This document shows, piece by piece, positions 42,580 through 52,090 of a DNA stretch of 64,000 nt. The DNA is from UBA1764 sp045642565 (lineage in GTDB: Bacteria > Bacillota > Clostridia > Peptostreptococcales > Anaerovoracaceae), in NCBI GenBank assembly GCA_045642565.1, contig JAZUJE010000017.1, positions 3,197 to 67,196 on the forward strand, read 5' to 3'. Numbering within the stretch: the stretch's first letter is position 1; every line of letters begins with the position of its first letter. The notes below the pieces were generated by a model, which saw only the letters and a list, made by a program, of their open reading frames with translations, had not been told where the DNA came from and ran no database searches. A program made the translations under genes and the position numbers.

Positions 42580-43092
42580 TCAAAACATTTGATCAAACAT
42601 TTTCTGTTGCTCAATAAAAAAGGCAACATAAACAAAATCTAATAGGACAAGCATTGCGTTCATCACAACTGGGAAGTAAATGATATCAGAAATTATTTCA
42701 TCTTTTTTTTGCTTATTTTCTAAATCACTTTCACGCAAACTGTCCACGTATATTTCAACAGTCCCAAGTAAATCCTCTGGAGGTATATCCTCCCACCCTG
42801 CGAGAACTCTTCCTAGGTCTTTTGAAAACCCTGTTCCCATATATTCAAACAAAACATTTTCAGCCTTTTCTTTATCATAGACATGTAAATACTGTCCCAT
42901 CGTAACAAAAGCCGGTTTTAAACTCGTACTAACGTCTGCTAGTTCTTGCATAAGTATTTCCGAACTAACTCCATTTTCACGTCCCAAAATAATATTGTTT
43001 CTCACATAAACCAAAGCCTGCAACAAATCCTTTTCCATGTCAGACCGTTTTTTCTCTTTTTTAATATTTTTGAACAGTTCAAATATTCTCAT
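42580..43092 (-). CDS. Short TadC-like membrane protein
   Basis: 170 residues. A helical cytoplasmic part (MEKDLLQALVYVRNNIILGR, LKPAFVTMGQYLHVYDKEKA) and one C-terminal membrane helix (FPVVMNAMLVLLDFVYVAFF). It resembles half of a T2SSF domain and occupies the place of TadC, but is about half the usual length. One-base overlap with the TadB-like gene. Confidence 0.6.
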   Translation of the reverse strand: MRIFELFKNIKKEKKRSDMEKDLLQALVYVRNNIILGRENGVSSEILMQELADVSTSLKPAFVTMGQYLHVYDKEKAENVLFEYMGTGFSKDLGRVLAGWEDIPPEDLLGTVEIYVDSLRESDLENKQKKDEIISDIIYFPVVMNAMLVLLDFVYVAFFIEQQKMFDQMF

Positions 43093-44030
43093 TAAAAATC
43101 AAGTTTTCCACTATTTATTACGGCTATCACCAACAAATTAACAAGAAAAAGGAAGATGTTGATTAAGAAAAGCATAAATCCTATCGGATGTAGAAATTGG
43201 TTCATAAAAAGGGTTTTAGGACTCATGTCAAGATAAAAGATTGCAACTATGATGCATACTGCATACATAAAAGGAACAAGCAACAAGGTCATACGAGATG
43301 CTTCTCCATTCAACATTCTTCTCTTTTCTTCCAAAGTATTTGCAGCTTTCAATTGCTGCGCTATATCAGCCAATCCGGCCGAGACATCGCTACCATTTTC
43401 AACAGACAATTTTATACATTGCCCAAGCATTTTTGCCCAGCTAGTTCCATATGAAAAGGCAAAATCATCAATTATAGACTTAAGCTCACCTTGATTGGCA
43501 TATGATCTTAATTTTATAAGTAAAATGTATAATCGTTTATTAGATAGCTTATAGTCCCCATCAGATTCTATAGTTTTCCCAATTGCCTCGCTCATATTAA
43601 GTTTATTAATTCTATATTGCCTATACAGTTCAGTTACCAAACTAATACCTTCGTGGCTAGCTTTGGCTCTGTTTTCCTCAAGCTTTGTGGCCAATAACAA
43701 TAAAGGTAATGCTACTGCCACTATCGATATCATGAATGCTAAAATCAAATTGTAATTTTTATAGCAAAGCAAATAACTAATTATGAATAAAAGACCTTCT
43801 GAAATAACAAAATATCTCTTGTGTTGATCTTTAGGAAAGCTCACATTAATTAGTTGTTCAATATATCTAAATGGTTGCGGAAGTTCTTTCTTTTCAATTT
43901 TTAGTGCTCTTAATCTATGCCTTAACTGAAATCTTAATATCAATATTTCTATGTCATCCCACATAAGAAGCATTGCGCCACTTGCAAGAATCATATACAT
44001 TATTAAATTAACTAAGTATTCCAGCTTCAC
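43092..44030 (-). CDS. TadB-like inner membrane platform protein (T2SSF family)
   Basis: 312 residues. Membrane helices near the N-terminus and at about 88-113, a central T2SSF domain (LVTELYRQYRINKLNMSEAI, MLGQCIKLSVENGSDVSAGL) and two C-terminal helices. It should form the assembly platform of the pilus machine together with the next gene product. Overlaps the ATPase gene by 23 bases. Confidence 0.75.
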   Translation of the reverse strand: MKLEYLVNLIMYMILASGAMLLMWDDIEILILRFQLRHRLRALKIEKKELPQPFRYIEQLINVSFPKDQHKRYFVISEGLLFIISYLLCYKNYNLILAFMISIVAVALPLLLLATKLEENRAKASHEGISLVTELYRQYRINKLNMSEAIGKTIESDGDYKLSNKRLYILLIKLRSYANQGELKSIIDDFAFSYGTSWAKMLGQCIKLSVENGSDVSAGLADIAQQLKAANTLEEKRRMLNGEASRMTLLLVPFMYAVCIIVAIFYLDMSPKTLFMNQFLHPIGFMLFLINIFLFLVNLLVIAVINSGKLDF

Positions 44031-45378
44031 TTATTTTCCTCATCTCTGTTCTAAAGACATTACAAGCTTCGGCATCACTTTCTAATGCATACACAATTTT
44101 TTCTTCGGAAATACAATTGTTCAGTTTCCAAGTATTGTGTACAACATCATATGAGAGAATCTCTTCAATGATTATTTCTCCATTATTATCAAGTCTCATC
44201 TCATATATCCCTTTTAATCGCTTTTGGCTTTTATCTTTCAATTGAATAAAATGAAAAATGTAATCAAAACTTGCAGCAAACTTCTGCATTGTAAGTTTTA
44301 TATCCCCTCCAAGAGATTTAGTAATCTCCATGGCAGCTTCAAGAGGTAATTGATAAGGACTTCGAGAATGAACAGTAATTTTCATTCTCTTTGTACCCTT
44401 ACTCGCAATTCGCACTGCTGTATCAAGAGCTATACCATCACGAGCCTCTGCCATTACAAAATAATCTGCGTCACTTCTAAGCAAATTCTTAGAAATCTTA
44501 GATAAATTATCACCATCAGCAATCAACTGAATTACCGGTGAATTAGGCAAAATCTTGTGCATTGGGATTTCCGGATCAGTTTCAACAATCACGCCTTCAA
44601 GATTAGGGTCCTCGTACGATTGCCAAGTTGATAAAAAAGTAGTTTTTGCAGTTCTAACTGCTCCCATAAAAACTATATTAAACCCTACGCATACCATCGA
44701 CTTTAACAGTGGAATAATCTCCTGCGGAATCGTCCCTCTTTTTGCCTGTTCATCAAAAGAAAGTGAAGGAATAATATATCGTCTGAAAATAATTGCAGAT
44801 TGAGATTTTTTTGCCATTGGTTCGATAAATACAGTTACACGTGTACCATCAAGCATATATATCTCATAGTAATCTTTATCCATACGCTCTTCCGGAGTTG
44901 TTAACATAATTGCTTTTATCAGCTGATTTTTTCTCTCATTGGAAATTTTTTGCGGCATAAGCTGCATCTTTCCATTCTTCATAAAAAAAATATTTTCACC
45001 AATTATCTTAGCAGAACTGCTATCTTTATATGTATCAGAGAACCATTCAGCCATGCCGGACAAACCCCAAAGCTCATGGTATATTGCATCAACTAAATTT
45101 GCATAATAATCAGGATAATCAGAATCTAATGCATTAGCTTCTTTAAGCAATTCAAATATTCTATCTTTAAAAAAGTTTTTTTCTTTTTCATAACCAATAA
45201 TCGCTCTTCGTTGTATTTCTAAGGACACACTGGAGTTATCTTGGTTTTGCCAATCTAAAAAGAACGCTTCCTTTACTTTTTCGCATAAAGAAGGAAAAGA
45301 ATAAACCTCTTTTTCTACAGATTCTAATTTACGATTTTGTTTTCTTCGCACATATTCATCAAGCTGTGATTCCTGCAT
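44008..45378 (-). CDS. CpaF/TadA-like pilus assembly ATPase with altered Walker A
   Basis: 456 residues. T2SSE architecture: helical N-domain, a beta-rich middle (DYYEIYMLDGTRVTVFIEPM, KSQSAIIFRRYIIPSLSFDE), then the ATPase core with GAVRTAKTTFLSTW where the family has GxxxxGKT[TS], VIVETDPEIPM, SDADYFVMAEARDGIALDTA (Asp/Arg boxes) and ITVHSRSPYQLPLEAAMEI. The glycine before the catalytic lysine is replaced by alanine. It should energise pilus assembly if active. Overlaps the CpaE-like gene by 20 bases. Confidence 0.8.
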   Translation of the reverse strand: MQESQLDEYVRRKQNRKLESVEKEVYSFPSLCEKVKEAFFLDWQNQDNSSVSLEIQRRAIIGYEKEKNFFKDRIFELLKEANALDSDYPDYYANLVDAIYHELWGLSGMAEWFSDTYKDSSSAKIIGENIFFMKNGKMQLMPQKISNERKNQLIKAIMLTTPEERMDKDYYEIYMLDGTRVTVFIEPMAKKSQSAIIFRRYIIPSLSFDEQAKRGTIPQEIIPLLKSMVCVGFNIVFMGAVRTAKTTFLSTWQSYEDPNLEGVIVETDPEIPMHKILPNSPVIQLIADGDNLSKISKNLLRSDADYFVMAEARDGIALDTAVRIASKGTKRMKITVHSRSPYQLPLEAAMEITKSLGGDIKLTMQKFAASFDYIFHFIQLKDKSQKRLKGIYEMRLDNNGEIIIEEILSYDVVHNTWKLNNCISEEKIVYALESDAEACNVFRTEMRKISEAGILS

Positions 45379-46099
45379 ATTCGACTATATCCCCTACTAT
45401 TCTTTCAATATCTTTAATTAAGGTTTTAGATTCCTTTATAGAAATAAGACTTTGTGATTTTGTTTCTGCAATATTACCGTCTTTACACTTTTTTACGGTT
45501 AATATTCCTTTCTCGCAAAGCATCAATCTATCTGCAATATAAGATTTTTCATATATGCTATTCTTGTCATATTTATTTAAGATGAATTTATCAAAATATA
45601 AATCCACTCGTTCAAATAAAAATGAACTCCACTCATAACGTCTTAAAGAGCTTTCAGTTTGGTTTATAACCATATAAACTTTATCAGAAGATAATGCTGC
45701 ACCAAGCGCAAAAGGATCTTCTATATGGCACCCTGTATCTATAATAATTACATCAAAAACAGTTCTAACTGCATCAACAAGCAATTCTGCCATATCGGGA
45801 GTCAAGTACTCATTATTTCCCGGATGATCCTGTCCACCTATAATATATAAATTGTCTTTATAACAAGACTTTTGCTTTATATCATCAATATTAATTATTG
45901 ATTGCGCAAGAAATGGTCTGATTTTCTCTACACTCTCTCTAACATGATTGCAATATTCAGAGCCTCGGCCACCATCCCCTTGAATAAGCAGTACAGTTGT
46001 CTTTGGGTATCTTTTTGCAAGAAGCTCTGCGCAACACTGAGCGATTTGGGTCGTTCCTACTTTATGATCAGCCCCATGAAAAGAAAATACATTATTCAT
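45359..46099 (-). CDS. CpaE/MinD-like ATPase of the Tad operon
   Basis: 246 residues from ATG 46099, preceded by GGAGGG. The N-terminal FSFHGADHKVGTTQIAQCC is a degenerate MinD/CpaE-type P-loop (HKVGTT instead of KGGxGK[ST]). Supporting features are VLLIQGDGG, FDVIIIDTGCHIEDPFALGA and DKVYMVINQTESSLRRYEW. The N-terminal receiver domain of longer CpaE proteins is absent. It probably localises the pilus machine. Overlaps the next upstream gene by eight bases. Confidence 0.7.
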   Translation of the reverse strand: MNNVFSFHGADHKVGTTQIAQCCAELLAKRYPKTTVLLIQGDGGRGSEYCNHVRESVEKIRPFLAQSIINIDDIKQKSCYKDNLYIIGGQDHPGNNEYLTPDMAELLVDAVRTVFDVIIIDTGCHIEDPFALGAALSSDKVYMVINQTESSLRRYEWSSFLFERVDLYFDKFILNKYDKNSIYEKSYIADRLMLCEKGILTVKKCKDGNIAETKSQSLISIKESKTLIKDIERIVGDIVEYAGITA

Positions 46100-46526
46100 C
46101 AATACCCTCCAAAACCATAAGGAGCCTTTCAGCTTGATTAAATTTTGCAAAATCTTCTATTTTGCAGATTATCTCGACACGGTCTTCATCTACATAAGCA
46201 ATTTTATATTTTCCTATAGCATCAGCTGTTGTTATCTCAGATAATTCCATTGGATCAATAAATGAATCCATATTATAAATGCGGACAATATCATTTGCTT
46301 TTATATATCCACTAACTAAATAAAATTTTTCCTTTGAAAATGCAAAATAGCTTAAATTTTGTGCAAGTATTTCGATTCTCTCATCAATTACAGCTTCTTC
46401 TATAACAGTCTCAACATCTTCTTGCACAGAAGTAGCCTTTTCTCTGCCACCTTTATTCCAAAAATACATCGCAGCTACGGCTGCAAGTATCAGCACAATG
46501 CCTATTATTCTTTTAAGCCATCGCAT
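46092..46526 (-). CDS. Membrane-anchored protein at the head of the Tad operon (possible CpaB/RcpC remnant)
   Basis: 144 residues. One N-terminal helix (WLKRIIGIVLILAAVAAMYF) with an outer acidic domain (SGYIKANDIVRIYNMDSFID, DRVEIICKIEDFAKFNQAE). The position and the 'GYIKANDIVRIY' segment recall the SAF domain of CpaB, but the protein is about half that length. Function uncertain. RBS AGGGAG. Confidence 0.5.
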   Translation of the reverse strand: MRWLKRIIGIVLILAAVAAMYFWNKGGREKATSVQEDVETVIEEAVIDERIEILAQNLSYFAFSKEKFYLVSGYIKANDIVRIYNMDSFIDPMELSEITTADAIGKYKIAYVDEDRVEIICKIEDFAKFNQAERLLMVLEGIDE

Positions 46527-46560
46527 ATTTCCATTTTCTCCCTGTAATTATTTTACATAT

Positions 46561-46589
46561 AATTTACACTTTTTAACAATATTTGTCAA
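46561..46589 (-). promoter_or_regulatory. Promoter of the Tad-like operon
   Basis: TTGACA (46584-46589), 17-base spacer, TAAATT (46561-46566) on the minus strand; leader of about 28 bases with AGGGAG before the first gene. Confidence 0.65.
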
Positions 46590-46637
46590 TATATTTTTAC
46601 CATATTTTACAGTTTTATACATTTTTTCATACAAAAA

Positions 46638-46665
46638 AAATACCGAGCCCTAAAGCTCGGTATTT
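46638..46665 (-). terminator. Terminator of the phoH-glyS operon
   Basis: Stem AAATACCGAGC / GCTCGGTATTT (11 bp) with a 6-base loop, followed on the minus strand by seven T residues, 12 bases past the glyS stop. Confidence 0.88.
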
Positions 46666-46676
46666 ACATTTTGTTA

Positions 46677-48083
46677 TTAGAATTCTAAGCTCTTTGAAAT
46701 ATAGTCTTTTAATTCAGAAATTGGCATGCGAACCTGCTGCATTGTATCTCTATCACGAACTGTAACACAACCATCATTTTCACTATCAAAATCATAAGTG
46801 ATGCAGAATGGAGTGCCAATTTCATCTTGACGTCTGTAGAGCTTCCCTATGCTTCCGCTCTGATCGTAATCAACCATGAAGTACTTTGAAAGTTCTTGAT
46901 ATAATGCCATTGCCGGTTCTGCAAGTTTCTTTGAAAGAGGAAGAACTGCGGCCTTAAATGGAGCAAGCGCAGGGTGGAAATGCATTACAGTACGGCTATC
47001 CTCTTTTCCATCCTTACTTAAATCTTGAACCTCATATGCATCACAAAGGAATGCAAGTGCCATACGATCTGCCCCGAGTGAAGGTTCAACAACATAAGGA
47101 ATATATCGTGCATTTGTAACAGGATCTATATACTCAAGATTCTGTCCGGATGTTTCCTGATGCTTTGTCAAATCATAATTTGTTCTGTCAGCGATACCCC
47201 AAAGTTCTCCCCAACCAAATGGGAATAGATATTCAAAGTCTGTTGTAGCGCGACTATAGAATGAAAGTTCTTCTGCAGAGTGATCTCTAAGACGAAGCTT
47301 TTCCATATTCATTCCCAGACTTTCTAAGAACTTCCTGCAATACTCTTTCCAATATGCAAACCATTCCAAATCTGTATCAGGCTCACAGAAGAATTCAAGC
47401 TCCATCTGTTCAAATTCTCTTATTCTAAAGATAAAATTACCAGGAGTAATTTCATTTCTAAAAGATTTACCAATTTGAGCAATGCCAAATGGAATTTTCT
47501 TTCGAGAAGTTCTTTGAACATTCTTAAAGTTTACAAAGATGCCTTGCGCTGTTTCAGGACGAAGATATAATTCAGACTTTGTATCTTCTGTTACACCCTG
47601 ATAAGTTTTAAACATCAAGTTAAACTGGCGAATATTTGTAAAGTTTGTCTTACCACAGTCTGGACACGGAACATTATGCTCTGCAATCCAATTTTCCATT
47701 CTTTCGTTTGTCCATCCATCGCAAGATTCACAACCTAAATCAATATTATTTTCATGAGCAAAATCTTCAATTAGCTTATCTGCTCTATGTCTTGCATGAC
47801 ATTCTTTGCAATCCATTAATGGGTCTGAAAAGCCACCAACATGTCCGGAAGCAACCCAAGTCATAGGATTCATAATAATAGCCGCATCTAAACCAACATT
47901 ATATTGTGATTCTTGTACAAATTTCTTCCACCATGCAGCCTTAACATTATTTTTGAAAAGGACCCCGATTGGACCATAATCCCATGAATTTGCTAAACCG
48001 CCATAAATTTCTGAGCCAGGATATAAGAAGCCTCTATTTTTACATAAAGCAACTATATCATCCATGCTGAATTCTTCACTCAT
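46677..48083 (-). CDS. glyS: Glycyl-tRNA synthetase (single-subunit, class II)
   Basis: 468 residues from ATG 48083 ([20 protein letters not shown]), chosen for spacing to GGAGG. Class II motifs: [20 protein letters not shown] (motif 2), [36 protein letters not shown] (motif 3), and a zinc-like insertion ([31 protein letters not shown]). It charges tRNA-Gly. The upstream ORF overlaps it by eight bases. Confidence 0.95.
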   Translation of the reverse strand: MSEEFSMDDIVALCKNRGFLYPGSEIYGGLANSWDYGPIGVLFKNNVKAAWWKKFVQESQYNVGLDAAIIMNPMTWVASGHVGGFSDPLMDCKECHARHRADKLIEDFAHENNIDLGCESCDGWTNERMENWIAEHNVPCPDCGKTNFTNIRQFNLMFKTYQGVTEDTKSELYLRPETAQGIFVNFKNVQRTSRKKIPFGIAQIGKSFRNEITPGNFIFRIREFEQMELEFFCEPDTDLEWFAYWKEYCRKFLESLGMNMEKLRLRDHSAEELSFYSRATTDFEYLFPFGWGELWGIADRTNYDLTKHQETSGQNLEYIDPVTNARYIPYVVEPSLGADRMALAFLCDAYEVQDLSKDGKEDSRTVMHFHPALAPFKAAVLPLSKKLAEPAMALYQELSKYFMVDYDQSGSIGKLYRRQDEIGTPFCITYDFDSENDGCVTVRDRDTMQQVRMPISELKDYISKSLEF

Positions 48084-48735
48084 CATCTTCCTCCAACTCG
48101 CTGAAATTAACATCTGATAAGTCTAAATCATCAAGATCTTCGCTATCATAACTTAAGTCTTTCTTAAATTTTGCAGCCTTTTCTTTTGCAATTTCTAAAG
48201 CGTCCTTACCCTTATCCTTAGCAAAATCCCAAGCCTGTTTTCCTTTTTCTTTTGCAATATCAATTACATCAGAGCCTTTGTCCTTTACTTCATCAAGAAC
48301 AACCCCGCCCTTTTCTTTTGCAATTTCAAATGCTTCATTAGCTTTTGAAGATACATCTATTATATCTCCATTTTCTTTTATAATTTCAATTGAGCATTTT
48401 GTTCCTAACGCTGCAATAGTTCCGGCAACACTTGCCCATGGGAACAACACAGTCCCTATGATTCCGATATTAACAGGGAGATTAATTATAATTTCATTAT
48501 CTCTCTTAATAACGACCTTGCTAACATTACCTTTTTTAATAGCATCTTTTATTACATCAATTGCAGCCGCAGCCTTTGATGTTGTAGCCTTGCCACTTTC
48601 ATCGATATTATCTTCAATAAAGATAATAGCATCTACAACATTACCTTCAGTTTGTTCAAGAGCTTCTTTAGCTTCTCTGTAGCTAACACCAGTTCTGTCT
48701 TTAACTAATTCAATCTTCTCAAGTGTAATCTCCAT
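48076..48735 (-). CDS. UBA-like/DUF4342-type protein with amphipathic C-terminal repeats
   Basis: 219 residues. A UBA/EF-Ts-like helical N-terminus ([35 protein letters not shown]) is followed by a DUF4342-type segment ([37 protein letters not shown]). The end has tandem repeats of about eleven residues built on [DE]xAKEKGK ([32 protein letters not shown]), resembling LEA-like amphipathic helices. Function unknown; it sits between recO and glyS. Confidence 0.75.
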   Translation of the reverse strand: MEITLEKIELVKDRTGVSYREAKEALEQTEGNVVDAIIFIEDNIDESGKATTSKAAAAIDVIKDAIKKGNVSKVVIKRDNEIIINLPVNIGIIGTVLFPWASVAGTIAALGTKCSIEIIKENGDIIDVSSKANEAFEIAKEKGGVVLDEVKDKGSDVIDIAKEKGKQAWDFAKDKGKDALEIAKEKAAKFKKDLSYDSEDLDDLDLSDVNFSELEEDDE

Positions 48736-48748
48736 AATAGTCTCCTCT

Positions 48749-49387
48749 CTATATAATTAGCCTTTCACTTTTTAAATTTTCTATGCCTAAATATGTTGAA
48801 AAATATTCTTTTAAAACTTTACGAATTTTTTCTTCCGTATCAGGCTTTAATGCTAAAGTCTCAAGCTCCAAAAGCTTATGATTTTCAATATACTTTAACG
48901 TTTCTATTATATCAGTATTAAGCTTATTTTTCAAACCCTCGCTGGCCGTCAAACCTTGAGCCATTAGCAATTTTAGTTGAAACCCAATCACTAAAGTATT
49001 GTACGCTTTTTTCCTTTTTTCCATCATTTCCAGAAAATCAAGAAGAACCATAAATAGCTTTGTTTGAGCTTGTTCATCCATTAGTGACTTATCAGTTAAT
49101 TCCAACACATAGCTTGCTGCCATATATTTATCTATATCTTCACCTATGCCGTAGTAACTTTTTAGCGTTTCGGCGCCTTGGATATTATAAACATCTCTTC
49201 CTTTAAACAATTCATACTTTCCGTATGTAAAAGGTCTTAACGCCAAAGCTGTTTTACTTTTACCAGCTTCGGATATTGATGAACCGCAAGAAATCTTACC
49301 ATAATTTTTCGTAAAAATAGTAATCATCCTTCGTGAATTAACAGTCTTAATTTGTCTTAATATGATTCCTTCGGTTTGAATATACAT
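48749..49387 (-). CDS. recO: DNA repair protein RecO
   Basis: 212 residues. OB-fold start (MYIQTEGIILRQIKTVNSRR, MITIFTKNYGKISCGSS) and helical C-domain. It is shorter than typical RecO (about 240-260) and lacks the zinc-binding cysteine cluster. It loads RecA with RecR. Overlaps era by one base, a conserved pair. Confidence 0.88.
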   Translation of the reverse strand: MYIQTEGIILRQIKTVNSRRMITIFTKNYGKISCGSSISEAGKSKTALALRPFTYGKYELFKGRDVYNIQGAETLKSYYGIGEDIDKYMAASYVLELTDKSLMDEQAQTKLFMVLLDFLEMMEKRKKAYNTLVIGFQLKLLMAQGLTASEGLKNKLNTDIIETLKYIENHKLLELETLALKPDTEEKIRKVLKEYFSTYLGIENLKSERLII

Positions 49388-50277
49388 CAGTTTCCCTCTC
49401 TATATCCAAAATTGCTTATGGCAATTTCGCTGTCACGCCAACCTTCTTTAACCTTAACAAAAGTCTCAAGATATACCTTTGTACCTACAAGGGCTTCAAT
49501 TTCTTCTCGAGCGCTTTTACCAATACCTTTTATTTTTTTACCGCCCTTACCTATTATGATGGCTTTGTGCGATTGTTTTTCGCAATAAATGCAAGCATTG
49601 ATTCTTGTTAGATTATTTAATTCCTCATATTGTTCGATTTCTACTGCCACTCCATGAGGAACTTCTTCATCTAAATAAATTAATAACTTTTCTCTGATAA
49701 TTTCCGAAACCAAAAATCTCATTGGATTGTCCGTAATCATATCATCAGGGAAAAATTGAGGGCCTTCTTTAAGATATTTTTTGAGCTTTGAAATAATAAT
49801 GTCTGTATTCTTTGCCTCTAATGCATTAGTGCCAATAATCTCTTTAAATATGCCAAGCTCTTCATAACTTTTATAAATTGTCTCATAAACATCCGGATCA
49901 ATTTTATCAATCTTATTTATGATTAAAAACTTTGGTGTATCGACAGATTTAAGCTTTTCCAAGATAAAGCTGTCACCTCCGGCACGCTCCTGCATAGGAG
50001 AATCAATTAAAAATAAAATTACATCAGCCTCTTTTAAACAGTTTAATGCACTATCTGTCATATAAGAACCAAGTTTGTTCTTTGGCTTGTGTATTCCCGG
50101 AGTATCGATGAAAACTATCTGGCATTCACCAGGTTCAGTATATATACCTCTGATTGTATTTCTTGTTGTTTGAGCTTTATTTGTAGCAATCGCAATCTTT
50201 TCCCCAAGCATTGCATTCATTAATGTTGATTTCCCAACATTAGGTCTTCCTACAATTCCAATAAAACCAGTCTTCAT
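49387..50277 (-). CDS. era: GTPase Era
   Basis: 296 residues. GTPase motifs GRPNVGKSTLMNAMLGEKIA, VFIDTPGIHKPKNKLG and INKID; KH domain with IIGKGGKKIKGIGKSAREEI. It assembles the 30S subunit at the 3' end of 16S rRNA. Four-base overlap with the ybeY-cdd gene. Confidence 0.96.
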   Translation of the reverse strand: MKTGFIGIVGRPNVGKSTLMNAMLGEKIAIATNKAQTTRNTIRGIYTEPGECQIVFIDTPGIHKPKNKLGSYMTDSALNCLKEADVILFLIDSPMQERAGGDSFILEKLKSVDTPKFLIINKIDKIDPDVYETIYKSYEELGIFKEIIGTNALEAKNTDIIISKLKKYLKEGPQFFPDDMITDNPMRFLVSEIIREKLLIYLDEEVPHGVAVEIEQYEELNNLTRINACIYCEKQSHKAIIIGKGGKKIKGIGKSAREEIEALVGTKVYLETFVKVKEGWRDSEIAISNFGYREGN

Positions 50278-51035
50278 TTCTTAAGTCTAAATCCTTCCGG
50301 CAACAATTCTTTTAAGCTCTTAATTTGTCCTTTACAAATGACCTTAAGATTTGGATTAAATTCGTACATAAACTGTCTGCATATTCCGCAAGGCCATTCT
50401 GTAACGGCAATAGCAACAAAATCTTTATGTCCTTCAGAAATAGCTTTAGTCATTGCAGTGCGTTCAGCACATATAGTTGCTCCAAGACTTGAATTTTCAA
50501 TATTGCAGCCCTTAAAAACCGATCCATCCTTGCAAAGCAAAGCAGCCCCAACTTTAAAGTGTGAAAATGGAGCATAAGCGAATTTCGAAGCTTCCTTTGC
50601 TTGCTTTGGAAGATTATACATGGCAATAATCTTTTCTTCTTTTGCACGCATCACTTTTTTATCAGCTGCTTTAATATGATCATAACCAAGTAAATGAAGG
50701 ACAGAATGCGTGAATAAGTACATTGACTCTCTTTCTTCGCTATGCCCTAATTCTTTTGCCTGTTCTTTTACCTTGTCCATGCAAATAACCACATCTCCAA
50801 GTTCAAGCTCGGGAACTTTAGGGAATTTACCTTCATACATCGGAAATGATAGTACATCTGTTACCTTGTCAACATTCCTGAATTCTTTATTAAGTTTCTT
50901 AATCTGTGCTTTTGTTACAAACGAAACTGAAATAGAAATCTTGTCTGAATCTAAACCCTCCTCTTTTGCACAAAGAGTAGCGATTTCATACATATCCTTT
51001 TCAGCTTTTGTTTTTTCATTAAAATAAATCTTCAT
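50274..51035 (-). CDS. ybeY: Fusion of YbeY endoribonuclease and cytidine deaminase
   Basis: 253 residues. Residues 1 to about 143 are YbeY (DKVTDVLSFPMYEGKFP, LGDVVICMDKVKEQAKELGH, zinc site THSVLHLLGYDH), an RNase in 16S/ribosome quality control. Residues from about 146 are a cytidine deaminase (FAYAPFSHFKVGAALLCKDG, GATICAERTAMTKAI with catalytic Glu, WPCGICRQFMYEFNP with zinc cysteines). There is no linker. The common order ybeY-dgkA-cdd-era is shortened here to one fused gene with dgkA absent. Both active sites look intact. Confidence 0.92.
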   Translation of the reverse strand: MKIYFNEKTKAEKDMYEIATLCAKEEGLDSDKISISVSFVTKAQIKKLNKEFRNVDKVTDVLSFPMYEGKFPKVPELELGDVVICMDKVKEQAKELGHSEERESMYLFTHSVLHLLGYDHIKAADKKVMRAKEEKIIAMYNLPKQAKEASKFAYAPFSHFKVGAALLCKDGSVFKGCNIENSSLGATICAERTAMTKAISEGHKDFVAIAVTEWPCGICRQFMYEFNPNLKVICKGQIKSLKELLPEGFRLKK

Positions 51036-51994
51036 TATCTTTCTTCGAATCTTTCTGCAAATTTATCATATGCATTTACAATTTTTCTAACTAAAGGATG
51101 TCTAACTACATCAGTGTCCTTTAAGTGACAAAATGCTATTCCTTCAACATTTTTAAGAACATGCATTGCATCAGTAAGACCACTTGCTTTTCCTGTAGGC
51201 AAGTCGACTTGGGTAATATCTCCGGTAATTATCATTTTAGATCCAAAGCCCATACGCGTTAAAAACATCTTCATTTGTTCTTTAGTAGCATTTTGTGCTT
51301 CATCTAAAATGATGAATGAATTATCTAAAGTTCTTCCACGCATATATGCCAAAGGAACGACCTCAATAATCTCTTTTTCTTTTAACCTTAATGCCGCATC
51401 TCTACCAAGCATTTCATACAAAGCATCGTATAATGGCCTTAGATATGGATCAACTTTTTCTTGTAAGTCTCCAGGTAAAAATCCCAGTCTTTCTCCCGCT
51501 TCAACAGCAGGCCTTGCAAGTATTAGTTTTTCAACTTCTTTATTCTTTAAAGAATTGATTGCCATAGCAACTGCTAAATAGGTCTTTCCGGTACCTGCCG
51601 GGCCTACGCCAAAACAAACATCATGCTTTCTTATGGCCTCTACGTAATCTTTTTGACCAAGAGTCTTGGCTTTTATTGGCTTTCCTCTATGAGTAAAGCA
51701 CACTACGTCAGATGCAATATTACTTTTTGTATAAGAAATTCCGTCTTGTGACAGTGATAAAATATAATTTATCTTTTGTTCATCTAACACTTGGCCCTGA
51801 TCTACAACAGCAAAGAATTCATTAATTACGCTTACTGCGCGATCCACTTCTTCGCCTTTAACAGTTATTTCATCACCACGATACATTATTTCAACATTGC
51901 AGTCTTTTTCTATAGCCTTCAAATTAGCGTCCATTGTCCCGAAAACCTGTGATGGTTCGGCTATGCTTTGAGGACTAAATTTCAGTTCGTTCAT
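51035..51994 (-). CDS. phoH: PhoH-family ATPase
   Basis: 319 residues. Walker A GVGPAGTGKTYLAVAMAINS, Walker B NSFIILDEAQNATKEQMKMF, and ITGDITQVDLPTGKASGL. A predicted RNA-associated ATPase linked to ybeY in most Firmicutes. First gene of the operon phoH-ybeY/cdd-era-recO-DUF4342-glyS. Strong TAGGAGG ribosome binding site; TATAAT at 52027-52032 is a likely -10 box. Confidence 0.93.
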   Translation of the reverse strand: MNELKFSPQSIAEPSQVFGTMDANLKAIEKDCNVEIMYRGDEITVKGEEVDRAVSVINEFFAVVDQGQVLDEQKINYILSLSQDGISYTKSNIASDVVCFTHRGKPIKAKTLGQKDYVEAIRKHDVCFGVGPAGTGKTYLAVAMAINSLKNKEVEKLILARPAVEAGERLGFLPGDLQEKVDPYLRPLYDALYEMLGRDAALRLKEKEIIEVVPLAYMRGRTLDNSFIILDEAQNATKEQMKMFLTRMGFGSKMIITGDITQVDLPTGKASGLTDAMHVLKNVEGIAFCHLKDTDVVRHPLVRKIVNAYDKFAERFEER

Positions 51995-52055
51995 TAAACC
52001 TCCTAAAGTGCATAAACTAACACTTTATTATACACTTTTTTTGTGTATTAAAAAA

Positions 52056-52080
52056 GCCTGAAAGCATTACACTTTCAGGC
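52056..52080 (-). terminator. Terminator of the mtaB-HIT operon
   Basis: Stem GCCTGAAAG / CTTTCAGGC with 7-base loop and a minus-strand T run, 11 bases past the HIT gene stop. The phoH -10 box (TATAAT, 52027-52032) follows within 25 bases, so its -35 region falls in the T run. Confidence 0.8.
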
Positions 52081-52090
52081 AAAATAGGCT

